The position numbers were made by a program, and so were the translations under genes. This document shows, one piece after another, positions 12,755 through 23,935 of a stretch of 64,000 nt of DNA; the stretch's first letter is position 1; each line of letters starts with the position of its first letter. The stretch comes from Prochilodus magdalenae. Taxonomy: Eukaryota > Chordata > Actinopteri > Characiformes > Prochilodontidae. Below the pieces are notes generated by a model. That model was given only the letters and a program-made list of their open reading frames with translations, ran no database searches and was not told the origin of the DNA. The DNA lies in contig JAMWET010003560.1 of NCBI GenBank assembly GCA_024036415.1, forward strand, positions 264,001 to 328,000. Direction: 5' to 3'.

Positions 12755-12911
12755 CTGCAATCTTCCATTCTAATGCACACCACTAGCATTCATATTAGCA
12801 AAACAATGCACATTGTGATGTTTTTTATACTTTGACACAATAAATTGCAATATATTGAATCGCAACCCCTGAATCATGACATGAACCGTATGACCAGGTT
12901 CCTTTTAATAC
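12755..12911 (-). mobile_element. hAT-like non-autonomous remnant
   Basis: The right end reads TAGGGCTGTG on the minus strand. The interior has the TTGCAATATATTGAATCGCA core typical of fish hAT-derived MITEs. No coding capacity is present. A similar fragment may lie near 9150-9395 inside ccne2 intron 3. The family call is from memory. Confidence 0.45.
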
Positions 12912-13069
12912 ACAGCCCTACTGACTTAAGCTGCCTCACATACAGTTATTACATGAAATGGTGGTGAATGCGTTGCCTGATGGCTCAGGCATTGTTTTAT
13001 GATAGTTCTGGAACAAGATTTTGGCCTATTCAAAGCAAAGCAATCTTTAGAAGAATGTATTTGATCAGA

Positions 13070-13340
13070 TTAATCACTGTTTTATCATTAGATACACATA
13101 AAACTCAGAAGACTTGTGTAGGCTCACAGGTGGGATAGTAACAAAAGCAGCTGTATTTGTATTGTAGACGTTGTGACCCCTGGTTCCCATCAGCATCACT
13201 GTAAAGAAATCAGAGTTAGTCTTTACACTGGCACTGTTGACATCTTGACCCTTTTTAATCATGGAGAAACGTTGAGAAATTGTAATTCTGCATGTCTGAG
13301 GATATGGATCTTCTGTGGTCATTTTCGGGCCATTCACATA
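13070..13340. repeat. Partial copy of the dispersed TIR-MITE family
   Basis: The core at 13166-13215 (TTGTAGACGTTGTGACC, then GGTTCCCATCA and CTGTAAAGAAAT) aligns with the interior and right end of the copies at 18.9 kb and 51.9 kb. The termini are unclear. Confidence 0.5.
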
Positions 13341-14204
13341 AAAGATAGTTCACATAAAACATGACAATGAAAAGGTCACTAAACACCTCTGAGTGCCCCC
13401 TTCATGACATTTGCAGCATCAAGCTCAAAAATGATCCGGATTTAAACCATACCAAATAAAAACAAAAATATAAAGCAACTATGACTCCAGAATTTGTCAG
13501 TGTTGCTTTGTGGTGCTAAACATGTTTTGCTGTTTATATATTGATGTAGTTTAATGTGGTTTTCATTCAGGCTTTCCTGCACACATGTACCAGGAGTCAT
13601 TACAGCAGATCTGGATTAACAGAGAACCTTGCATTTGTGAAGTGAAACTTTGTTGCTAAAATAAACAGCCCTAAGCATCCTGTAGACACACTTGTAGAAT
13701 GACATGTTTTGTTGATTTCCTAATGGAGAATAAGTGAACACATCCTGTCTAGTTAACACACGTTAATGCACAGTTACTGCTAAACAGTTTACTTGCCAAA
13801 TGTAATATATCAGAGGAAGAAAAAACTTTACATTTTATTAGATTTTTTTCTTTTTCTTTATCTCATCCAAATGGAAACGGAACTATTAGCAAGTGTGCTT
13901 TGCTGTAGAGGATGTGTAACTTATTTTCACAACCAACAAAACATGTCATTTGACTGGAGATGCTTAAACCCTGGCATAGACCTTTTATGTCTTTATGTCA
14001 TATGTCCGAGTATTTTGAACAATATATTGCTTTAGAATGAAAAGTAGAAAATGGATTAGCTTTGGTCTAATTACTCAGAACTGCAAACTTACAAACATGA
14101 AAGCAGTGTAGTTTATCACCACAATGATAGAGCATGATGTAGCTGACGGACAGCGGCTCTCTGATCGTGAAGGGAAAAATAAAGACAATTGCACAACATG
14201 TTTT

Positions 14205-16267
14205 AAAGTCTGTATGAAAACATTTATTGAAAAATGAATGCACATAAATTATACTGACAAGTGGCTGAAACTGACATTAATTACGCTGCTCACAAAAAAA
14301 GAGAGAGAAGTTGGTGTACATGTCACACGAGTCCAAAATGTAAGAAAGGATAAACAAAACAAAACGTTGCTCGACACCTACTCCTTTGGCAAAGTGCTGC
14401 ATTATTCCAGTAAACTAAAAACAAATAAAAGCATAATCTAACACTTAATGAGCAATGCCACGCAAACTATTCCGAAAGAACATCTGCTACATTAGTATGT
14501 TAAACGTTGTACAGAGTGAGTGGCTCACAGAGACAAGTTTATTCCCCTGTGCATAGTCGTCTGCTGTCGTCCAAGTCCCTTTGGACAGGTTTTCAAGTTC
14601 GTGATTGATGCATTGTCGCACTGTTTAACCTGGAAGGCACAAGATCCTCAAGACATTTCAAGGCAAAACAAAATCCCTGTTTTGGAAACATTAAGAGTCA
14701 GTCTACTGATGAACAGAGAGAAAAGCTGCTCTTCTAGACAGAGATTTGTGGGAAAATGGAGAAACGGCTGCATCACTCCCAGTCCCTTTAACTGCAGAAA
14801 CAATGCATTGTCATATAGAGCAGAAAAAGAGTCAAATGAATGGGGTAACAGGGGTGAGTAAAAGTCATATAGCGCAGAACAACATGTCTACATCCTATGT
14901 CTGTTTGCGGAAACAGTACAACTTACAAGTCACACGCCGGCAAATGAAGACCAGACCCATGTTCACGAGATCACGAACACTTCTTTGAGTCAAGTCTGCA
15001 CTTCATATCTAGCTGTTCATTCATATGTCCGAGACTCTTGAGCTCGGCAGTCGTAATAAATTTACAATGCCAGATCTGCCAGATCAGAAAACAAAAAAAC
15101 AACAACATTTGAAAATGACTAAACTTAAATATTAACATTACCAAACAAGGCATTTTAATGTAACTTAGCAAACATAAGGCATATAAAGATCACTATAGTG
15201 TGAAGAAACCAAAATAAGAAAAAACAAGACTAACAGTTTTACTCCATGTTCGCAGGTCTTAACAGTCAAACGAGAAAAAAAAAGTGTTTTCACAGTCCCA
15301 GGACAAGCGAGCATTCAATTTTGCTAATGATCATGAATTACAAACATTTCCATGAGGCGATGCACACAACGACAAATTTAGAGGTTCTCCAGTATGTACA
15401 AAGATAATTAACACATTTGTCAAGTAATCTGCATTTTAGTAAAGAGTACAGGTGAACTGATAAGACCCTGAGAAGTGTACTGCAGATTCAGAGCGAACAA
15501 TGATTTAAAAAATAGATATATATTACAATAAAACTACGCTTTACTTTAGTTTTTATACATCCATTTCAAGACTAGCACTACACAGTCATACAAAAAAAAT
15601 GCACACTACCATAAGAAAAACAATGCTACTTACATACCATACACTGCGGATAACAACTTCATACTGATATGTAATATAGTCAATATTTTTTTCCTTTTAA
15701 AAATATTTGGGTTTTTTTTTTAAATATAATTTTACACATTTTGGAATCTACTCCTAAAACAAGGCTTTTAGTGACAACACACCCAACAAAAGAGAGAAAG
15801 TAGGCTGCTTCACTCTTATCCACAGAGGTGCTGCTGATTATTTAGTCACAAAGAAGAAAAAAGGAAATATGGCTTTACAGAAAGACATTAGATGTTCTGA
15901 AGTAAATAGGCTAGAGGCAGGAATAGAGTTCCTGCATGTTCAATGGAATTACAGAATGCAAAGAAACTGCACTTCACACTAGATGGAGCCATGGATGTTA
16001 ACGGAAGTGCATAATAAACATCTTGAACCATAATCCACATCCAGGATTTGTGAAAATTACAACACAGCGTTATCCAGGAAGGAGCAACAGAGCTAAATGG
16101 AACCTGATTTGGACGTACGCTCAAGCAGATGGGTACCTGCGCTGGAGTAAAGTGACCTATGCTACTGATTCTGAAAGACTCCGTTCCATCTGTGTGAAAA
16201 GGCATGATTCCAAGTGAGGCGGGCTACTACAAGGAGTTTGTTTTGGCGGAGCACAGTGGAGACGGCC
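14205..16267 (-). other. tp53inp1: Probable tp53inp1 3'UTR
   Basis: The sequence between the tp53inp1 stop codon and the AATAAA at 14223 is non-coding and AT-rich, with no competing exon structure. Open frames on either strand have no splice or motif support. It is assigned as 3'UTR by position. Confidence 0.5.
14223..14228 (-). terminator. tp53inp1: Candidate AATAAA polyadenylation signal of tp53inp1
   Basis: The minus strand reads AATAAA about 2.04 kb past the tp53inp1 stop codon. This would define a 2 kb 3'UTR (14.2-16.27 kb), consistent with the long 3'UTR of this gene in other vertebrates. Confidence 0.55.
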
Positions 16268-19200
16268 TCAGTAGTTGTACTGCCTTTGCCCAGGCTGGTG
16301 AACGTAGCCTGCAGTGGCTTTTCCCTGCCTAGCTCCACCATCACGGAGCAGGTTAAGGCGGCGAAGGGCGTTGCGTGAAAGCTGCTGGCGCTCCACATTT
16401 TCACGGATCCTCTGAGCCAGGCGGCTGTTTTTAGCCTGCTCCAGGAAGCCGGCACGGGTGGCAGTAAGAGCGGCTGCATAGCAGTCAGGGGGATGACTTG
16501 GCCTGTGCTGAACTTCAGTCCTGCAAATGAGTCAACAGATCACAGTTTAAACATTTGCTGATGATTGTTCAAACATTTAATCCCCCAAAATGCAGTTGAT
16601 AAACTTTTACATGTTTTCACATGTTTTACATGTGTGTGTTGCATCCACACCAGCTAAAACCTTGATAACTTCTTTCCATAAGTATATGATGGATTATTTA
16701 AATGTAAATTAGCATGTTAATAATATAATCAGTGAGAATTTTTATGGTAAGTAAAAGCTGCCAGATTCTTTACTGACATGGGAAGTGTTCTGTAGCAATG
16801 ACATGGCAGGTTTAGACTGACTGATAAGGACTAGCATTCATTATACGAATGCACCCACTGTGTAAAACTAACCCCATCTGGACAGTGCTTATGATATGTT
16901 TGTTGTGTGAAGGTTGCTATTAACATTATAAGGCTATGTGATCTCACAGACACTGATTTCTGAAACGGTCTGACATATTGTTCTTTTAATGAATGCACAG
17001 AAGTATTGAAAAAAAATGTAGGATTCAAGATTATCTCCCTTTTTAATCATTAAATTCTGATTTTTGCTGGTAACTGAATGTTATACAGTGTCAGAACCAC
17101 ATTAACAAGTCTGTTTGTGATTACAACCATAGGCAAGTCTATTGGCGATTGAGCTTTGCAGTTGGCAAGATGCTAACCTGGTAGAACGTAGCTTCCATTA
17201 CTTGTGGGATAAATATGATATTTGGCTGAACTGTCTCTTTAACTAATTTACATTTATTTTTCATTACATGAATGAAAGAATTAAAAGCTACCTGAGGATG
17301 CTGGGTTCACAGGTGCTGTCCTTAACGGGGCGGTGGCGAGAGCTGTGCCTGGCATAAACGGACATGCTGGGGTGCTCGATCAGCAGGTTCTCCAGAGGAC
17401 TTGTCTCCAGCAGCACTGGAGCCCTGCCTCCTGCAGTGAAGCAGGGAGGCGGTGTGATGAACCAGCTCTCCTCCAGAGCACAGCCTTCATCCAGCCTCAG
17501 GAACCCCCCATCCTCAGCATCTGTGTCTGCTGTCGAGTCCAGAGAGGAGCAGGAGGAGCAGCGCATAGGGCAGTCTGGGCGCGTCACGTCCTCTGAGCAG
17601 ACCTCCACCAGCCCATCTCCACAGGCACTGGAGCAAGCCTCCGCTACAAAAACACACAAACAGGAGTCAGCATTTACTTTCCCCAAGAAATGAATGGATC
17701 ATAAAATCTTAAGTTTTACCACAGTCCTATTTCAAGTACATTCCAAAATTAACCACTGGAGAAACTATGCACACAAGTTACTTAGTATTGTCTTTGTTGG
17801 TTATATTTGGTTTTAACATTTTTACTTGTAACATCTGGTTGAATCACCATTTTTAGATTGCTATAACATAATAACAAAGCAAACAAAATTCAAATATAAA
17901 ATGGGACCAGTTCCATGCACCATTTTAAAATGTCCTATCATGAAAAAAAGAAAACCAAAGGAGAGAAATGGAAAGAAATGATCACTAAAATACTGAAGGG
18001 GAAATCGAGGAAATTACATCTGTTATCATCCACAGTATTTTGCCAGCAAACCCTAGTAGATAAATGTTTTCGTAGTTCAGTGCTATTTTTACGCTCTGTG
18101 GTTCTTGGCAGCTCATCAACTATGGTGTAAACAAAAGCAGAACAGAGTCTGTGTGGTGTATAGGACAAATAGCCTCTAGGTGGCACTGCAGCACATAGTG
18201 GGTTTAGTCAATAACAGACAGCCCTGTATTTCTATAGTAGCAGTACAAGACTACAAGGATATTCCATGGAGGGTGATCATTAGCAGATTCATTTAAACCT
18301 GCATTTGTTTTACTGTGTGAAAGAAGTCATGAGTTGAGTATCCTGCAAACAGTGGGATGATTACAGAGATAAAAATGGATTTCTGGAAAAGCAAAGTTCA
18401 GATGCTTTCCCATTAGAGAGGCTACCTTCAGCAGTTTTTCTCCGAAATATTGTGAGATAATGGCCTACAATTATATACAAATCATCCAACTTTCTTTCAT
18501 TGTGCACCATTAACACACTTTACGTCTTTTACACATCCATTTTTGAATAATATGTGAAGAACCTTTCTTAGTTTAGAGCTTCTTTCTGCAACTAAACGTT
18601 GTAAACATGATATAAACAAGGCCATTTAGAGTGGTTTGATGTGAAGTGCTACAAAAAAATGTTCAAGTTATTCACTGTGGTGGTGACGGGAATAGTTTAA
18701 GATGAGATTCTGGCCTGAATGTATGTGTTTAAATCAATTTGTGCCAAAGAGGCACATTCAGGTAATGTAAGGCAATACAGCACCCAATTAGCATGTTTTG
18801 TTTTTCTCCCCTTTTTACCATCATCATAATTACACACTGAACCTCGGGAAACACACACAGGTTCGCTGGACACTGCATTATAACTGAAATGGCTGTATCT
18901 ACATTGTAGAGATTGTGAGCCCTCGTATTCATCACCACTGTCAAAGAATCTCAGTTAAGTTCCCTATAAGGCACCATCACATCAAAATCATTTTTGACTT
19001 TGTGTACATTTAAGGTATTTAATTATTCAGAAATGCTAAATGCTTTGAGGATTTCCTCTGTAAGAACCTCCACATTATGTACCAGGTTTCATACAAATCT
19101 AAAGGAAATCCAAGCCAAGAACCACTCTGGACCCTTTTTGAAGCTTATACAGGTACAAAATGTACAAACACTTTAAACACAACATCCCATTACATGCAAA

Positions 19201-21065
19201 CATTCAAGTAAGTAAATGTGCAAGATGGCAGTTCCTAAGCTCAACTACACAGCCCTGATTTAGATTCATCTAAACCTTTTAAGACCTAAAAATCCTTATG
19301 TTTCCAAAGTTGGCCAGTTGCCTGTTTGCTGTCACCAAAAATTTTGGTGCACTTGGAGATCAGCTGAAAAAAGAAGGCTCTTAACCCACTTACAGTGCTC
19401 TTCACTGTCCCCGAGAAGCCAATTAACCGCTTATCCACTTAACACTGTGGACCAACTAGATAATGGACCTCTGTCCAGGTGAAAACATCTCAAGACTTTT
19501 TTTATATTGGAGTCTAAAATACCTTGTCCTATTTTTCCTGCCCAGCTGACCCGGCCATTGCCCGGCTCCTCTAGATGGCTCTAGACCTTAGCCATGGGCA
19601 GGAGATTTTCTAAATTCATGTCTCGCTGCTGAGCCTAGTACCGTTAAGGCAAGTCAAAAAAGACTGTATTTATAAAAACCCCTGCGGCAAACACTTTTGT
19701 GTGCTATATTAAGAGGTTTATTGGCCACAGAACCGATGGCTGCCTCACTCTCTGCGTCTCAAGCCCCCACCTTAGCGATCTGAACCGAGCCAGACAGATC
19801 TCCTTGCACCTGAAATATTCACACTCTGCATGATGCGAGACAGGGCTGTGCAGCCACACTTGTGTTGGACGTAGCTGCTTTTTGAACAGCCGGCACATGG
19901 CCTTTTTCTGCCAACATCCTGGTCTGCAGTATGTCTCTTACTGAGAAACATGTGTGCTGTTGATATTTAGGTAGGGTTGACCGAGGTCACTGCAAACCCA
20001 AGCTAGTCCGAAGTCATTTAGGAAAGAACACTGTATCTGAGAACAACATATCGTTCCACTTAAGGCACTGCATTTATTGTGCTGAGAAAGCCTGGGTACT
20101 ACTTTAAGTCTGAATACATGGTTCAAGTCTTAGATTACAGTTCTGGGTTGTGATCTTCACACTGAAGGGTTGCCAGGCTTTATAGTAATTGCGGGAGTGA
20201 CATATAATGTGATTATAGTTTGGTATACTTAAGTGTCATTTTGGATGACTTGTACTTTACAAAGGAACATGTTTGTTACACCTTACACATTTTGTCTTGT
20301 TACAAACTTCAAAGCCCCAACCTTAGGCTTATTATTCAATGAGAACATGAGCTACAATAAAAACTAGCTGAGATATTGTTATTTTATAAAAGCACAATAA
20401 AAGTTTGGACCTGACTGCAGGTATTGGCCATTTAAGTAAAGAAAATATGCTCTGAAATTCATATAAGCATACAAAGAAACTGCCCAGTTATAATTAATGT
20501 TATTAGGATTATCCTTATTCATAAAACACTTTTCATACCGTGACAGCTCAAAGTGCTTTACAGACAGGCCATAGAGCTTAACAGTAATATAAGATACTAC
20601 GAGCATTAATGTTCAATTTATATAAGGCAATGGCAGATGAAAAGGATAAATACAAACGGGACATAGAATTTTAATTAAATGCTACATGAATGAAGTAAAT
20701 GTGGGTTTAAGAACAAGTATTGCCCATTAATCACCACAGTATGCATTTACAGTTTATCATGGCATTTTAAATGTACCTGAATTTTAATAGTTTATTTAAA
20801 AGGTTAAGTCCAGGCAGACCTGTGAATCTGGGTTATGAGATCTAAATATATGATTGTGCAAGCTAACAACAGTGAACAACAACTGTGATCAACTCAAATG
20901 CCTGTGATCAGGTAAATATGATCAGGTGAATATAAACTCACCAAGGTAATCAACAAGGATCCACTCCTCGTCGTCTTCATTTTCATTAAAGCCCACATCT
21001 GCAGGACACCCACTGGCCTCGTCCAGGGCGTCTCCAAACAGGATGCTGGTGAACCTCTGGAACAT
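16268..21065 (-). CDS. tp53inp1: Tumor protein p53-inducible nuclear protein 1 (3 coding exons, 242 aa)
   Basis: Stress-induced p53 target that works in nuclear bodies with p53 kinases and, in the cytoplasm, binds Atg8/LC3 to promote autophagy. Coding exons: 21065-20942, 17643-17292, 16520-16268, with GT-AG introns and a frame closing at 242 aa plus TGA (human 240). Residues 31-41 are DDEEWILVDYL, the acidic LC3-interacting motif with W35 and V38 as anchors. Residues 100-114 (ESWFITPPPCFTAGG) and 121-137 (ETSPLENLLIEHPSMSV) are the family signatures. The C-terminus ends PGQRQYNY, close to the human PRQYNY end. The middle region (43-98) is cysteine- and acid-rich and diverges from mammals. The ATG (21065-21063) sits in an exon whose acceptor is probably at 21166. 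Confidence 0.97.
18173..18186 (+). promoter_or_regulatory. CTCF-like motif in tp53inp1 intron
   Basis: CCTCTAGGTGGCAC matches 13 of 14 positions of the CTCF core CCASYAGRKGGCRS. It is intronic, and binding is unknown. Confidence 0.3.
18625..18990. mobile_element. Copy of the dispersed TIR-MITE family
   Basis: The left end GTGGTTTGATGTGAAGTGCT (18632 on) pairs with the right end GCACCATCACATCAAAATC (18970 on) as an imperfect inverted repeat. The interior shares blocks with copies at 26.95 kb and 51.6 kb. No coding potential. Confidence 0.6.
20520..20570. repeat. Retroposon-tail-like fragment (AAAGTGCTTTACAG)
   Basis: ACACTTTTCATACCGTGACAGCTCAAAGTGCTTTACAG resembles the '...GCGCTTTTCA...AAAGTGCTTTACAG' sequence recurrent in fish retroposon ends. 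It lies in the first coding intron of tp53inp1. Recognition only. Confidence 0.4.
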
Positions 21066-23584
21066 GATGAGGACGCTGGGAGAGGAGTGGGCCTGCTAGT
21101 GGCTGAGGATGGAGCTCTTTGGTCATCAGCTGCTAGAGCCGCTCATAGAAGTCTCCGAAAAGGTGCTGAAGTGCATTAGTTTCTTCTTCTCGTGTGAATA
21201 ACACCACTAACAAAGGTCAGTCATAGTGTTCACAAGTGCAAAATCATAGGACCTGTGGACAAAATAAGGTGGATTTAGGAGAGGAAGTTCGATCATTATC
21301 TTCTCAGCAGCTACATTTGCTTATTAGTATTTGCAGAAGCATTACAGAGGGATGCCTTACAGATTGTGTCTTGATAACTGGTTTAACACTAAGTGGTAGC
21401 ACATTCCAAAACTGCACAGGCAAGATTGTCTAGATGTTTCGTTCACACCATAAATTGCGTGTTTATAGTCATAATATGCCAAAATGCTGCCAACTATTAC
21501 TAAATGAGAGTCCCTGCCCAGCAGAGAACTGCCTGTAAGGTCATCTATTCTAGGTAATGATACACTTCTTCAGTGGAAGCTGATACCAGTGACAACAGCT
21601 CTTTGTGTTGATCACTCTGTTCAGAACTATGACTCATGAGGAACCTCTTATCTGTTGTTTTGCATGTAAAAACAACAGGACAGCTGTGCAATGAAGCACT
21701 GAAAGCTCTCCCTCAACCAGCTGTGTCTTTATCTGACAAGCGGTCAATTCACAATCTCTTGCACCTGCTCAGTGCAGCATGCTTTGTGTGAGTAGGGGTC
21801 TGCGGGGTCAAAAGAAGAGGATTAATCTCAGAACCTATACACCTTCTGTCATGGATCAGCCTGTTAAACAAAAGTTAGGTTACAGAAATACTCAGCCTGT
21901 AGACTAAAACTGTGACAGGCAATATATAATGTATGCCAGTACACCAATAATATGATAGATAATGAGCAGTACACGCGCTATAATGCCTTAAAATACAGTC
22001 TTTACTGTGTCTCGCAATACCATTTTGTACCTCAAGAGGCAATCGTGAGTCACTGTATGATCAAGCCCCGTTAGTGCAATATCGGAGGGTGACGAAGAAG
22101 TGCTGGCCTGAAAGCATATTCTAACCTCATCAGTTACGTTGAATCCACATCCACCAACAAACAAAAGAAGACATATCAATACAAGGTAAACATGGCTGAA
22201 CTTGCAATGTTTTCTTCTAGCCTGGTAAGAGCTAAAGAGGGAGGAGGAGGGACTGTGCATTTTCTGGCACTATGTTGCCCTCTGTGGTTTGGAGTATGAA
22301 TTCAACAGGTTGTATCATCTTACAAATGGTGCCTTTAAAAGTAACCGGACACCATGAAAAATTTGAAAATATCATAATACCGAATATTAGCAATATGACA
22401 TAACACCAAATGAAAACCAGGGTTCAGGAAAATCCACACTTGTACTCTAAGTTTAATGACTGGCCATGCCGGCATACAGAGGTCAATGTCTCCAAACTTT
22501 GTAAAATGTGTAGAAATGAAATAAATCAGGTGTCTTATGTAAACATCTGTCTGATTAATGATTACAGCGCTGTGTAAAGTTCACTTGGGTTTCATTTAGG
22601 AGACAGCAGCTCATAATGTTAATTTAGCCTCCAGGAGGAATGATCTGACGGCCTTTATTAATGTAAACTAAATATAATCTGCGATATAGAAGAAAATACC
22701 CAGACATTAATGTGATCAGTATCACCAGCACCAAAATCACTAGGCTTGAGGAAGATCCAAGGTTTTCTGTCAAGCTTTATGACTAGCCTAGCTAGGCTAC
22801 TGGGTCCAAATCTGCACAAAACTGACCACACCAGTAAAAAAACACGGTTTGAAGACAAGATTATGATTTCAGCAGCTGGTGAGACACCACTGAGTCTTCT
22901 GGCACTTTACTGGCAGCGTTATGAACAAAGGTGACCGGCGTCTGAAGCTGAATTTCTGAAACACAGTGTAAACACACTTGCGGCTACTACTGCAGTCTCT
23001 GTATATACCAACATGGCTCAGGCGAATCTAGTCAAAAATAACGAGTCTGCAACGACGTAGCTTTGTTCTGCTTTAAACAACTCGACGTTGTCGATGACTG
23101 AAGAAGTACGGGGAGGGGGGCGAGTTAGCGGGGAGGCGGAGAGAGAGGCGTGGGGTGCGTTGCCGAGGACTCGGTAACTCTACACCCACAGGGCGGACCA
23201 CCGCAGGCCTGCTGAGCCAGACCTACCCCTAAACAACATCGGCACAATTTCGATCACCTCACCCCGCGGAACACATCAGCAAACACAGAGGTCGGTCAAA
23301 GTCAGCACCTCCGAAAAGATGAGGCGTATGAAAAATTAAACACAGATATTTTTAAAACATTTTTAAAAAAAAGCCAAAGCCTTACAGCAAACAAAAGTTT
23401 AGGCAGGGTTGTTTCTAAATTCCTCTCGAAACAACTTTCCCAAACAGCACACACATGTGAGTACATACACTGATATGTGTTTTTTGCAAATAAACAAATG
23501 AGAAAGTAAACAAACAGATCTGCGTTAAACTCTCACTGCTAACGGCTGCTGCACAAAAGCGCCGAGCAACAAAGAAAGACTCAC

Positions 23585-23790
23585 CTGCGGCGAAGTACTG
23601 TAAACAGGAAGAGGGTAAACCCTTTAAAACGAGACAGGTCGCTGGAGAGTTGAGGTAGAGTGTGTTAGGCGATATAAAAATATATAAATAGAGTTACTGC
23701 AGGGAAAATTGACAGTTTCTGGACCCTTTAAGTCGGAGCTCTGAGCGGCTTCTCCCCTGCTGCCCCCTCCGAGTGTGAAGTGCTCTCTTT
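23585..23790 (-). other. tp53inp1: Probable tp53inp1 first (non-coding) exon
   Basis: A strong minus-strand donor (CCGCAG|GTGAGT) at 23585 follows GC-rich sequence immediately downstream of the CRE/CCAAT promoter. The 5' edge is estimated from promoter spacing. It would splice to the exon beginning near 21165. Confidence 0.55.
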
Positions 23791-23935
23791 GTTATTGTTG
23801 TGGAAAATTAACAGCTGATCGCCGGTGACGTCACTCCGCCCAGCCTATGGGAGGGACTCGTTCAAACTTCGCCAGCCAATCAGTAGCGGCCCTCCGCTCT
23901 GACTGACTGTCACCAACGCACGTGATCACGCGCAG
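23791..23935 (-). promoter_or_regulatory. tp53inp1: tp53inp1 promoter: CRE, CCAAT and E-box motifs
   Basis: This short GC-rich interval holds TGACGTCA, a perfect cAMP-response/ATF palindrome (23826-23833), a CCAAT motif (23876-23880, plus strand) and the E-box CACGTG (23919-23924). The location fits the core promoter of tp53inp1. I did not find a full two-half-site p53 element here. Confidence 0.55.

Larger units (their letters stand above)
11461..14200. other. Intergenic DNA between ccne2 promoter and tp53inp1 3' end
   Basis: The left part (to about 12.2 kb) is CpG-rich and includes a CCAAT motif near 11890, but no spliced plus-strand gene could be built from it. The right part is AT-rich and repeat-bearing (a hAT-like remnant and a MITE copy, listed separately). 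Short open frames here lack splice context. Confidence 0.5.

Noticed and set aside
14520..14988. Plus-strand frames of 80-113 codons
   Set aside because: They lie in the probable tp53inp1 3'UTR, lack motifs, and overlap each other in different frames.
12967..18944. Similar peptides in open frames near 13.1 kb and 18.8 kb (TRGHNVYNTNTA versus TRAHNLYNVDTA)
   Set aside because: The likeness is explained by two copies of the same non-coding MITE, not a conserved protein.
21988..22260. 90-codon minus frame with a hydrophobic stretch
   Set aside because: No splice context, no family match, and it lies in repeat-like AT-rich DNA upstream of the tp53inp1 coding region.
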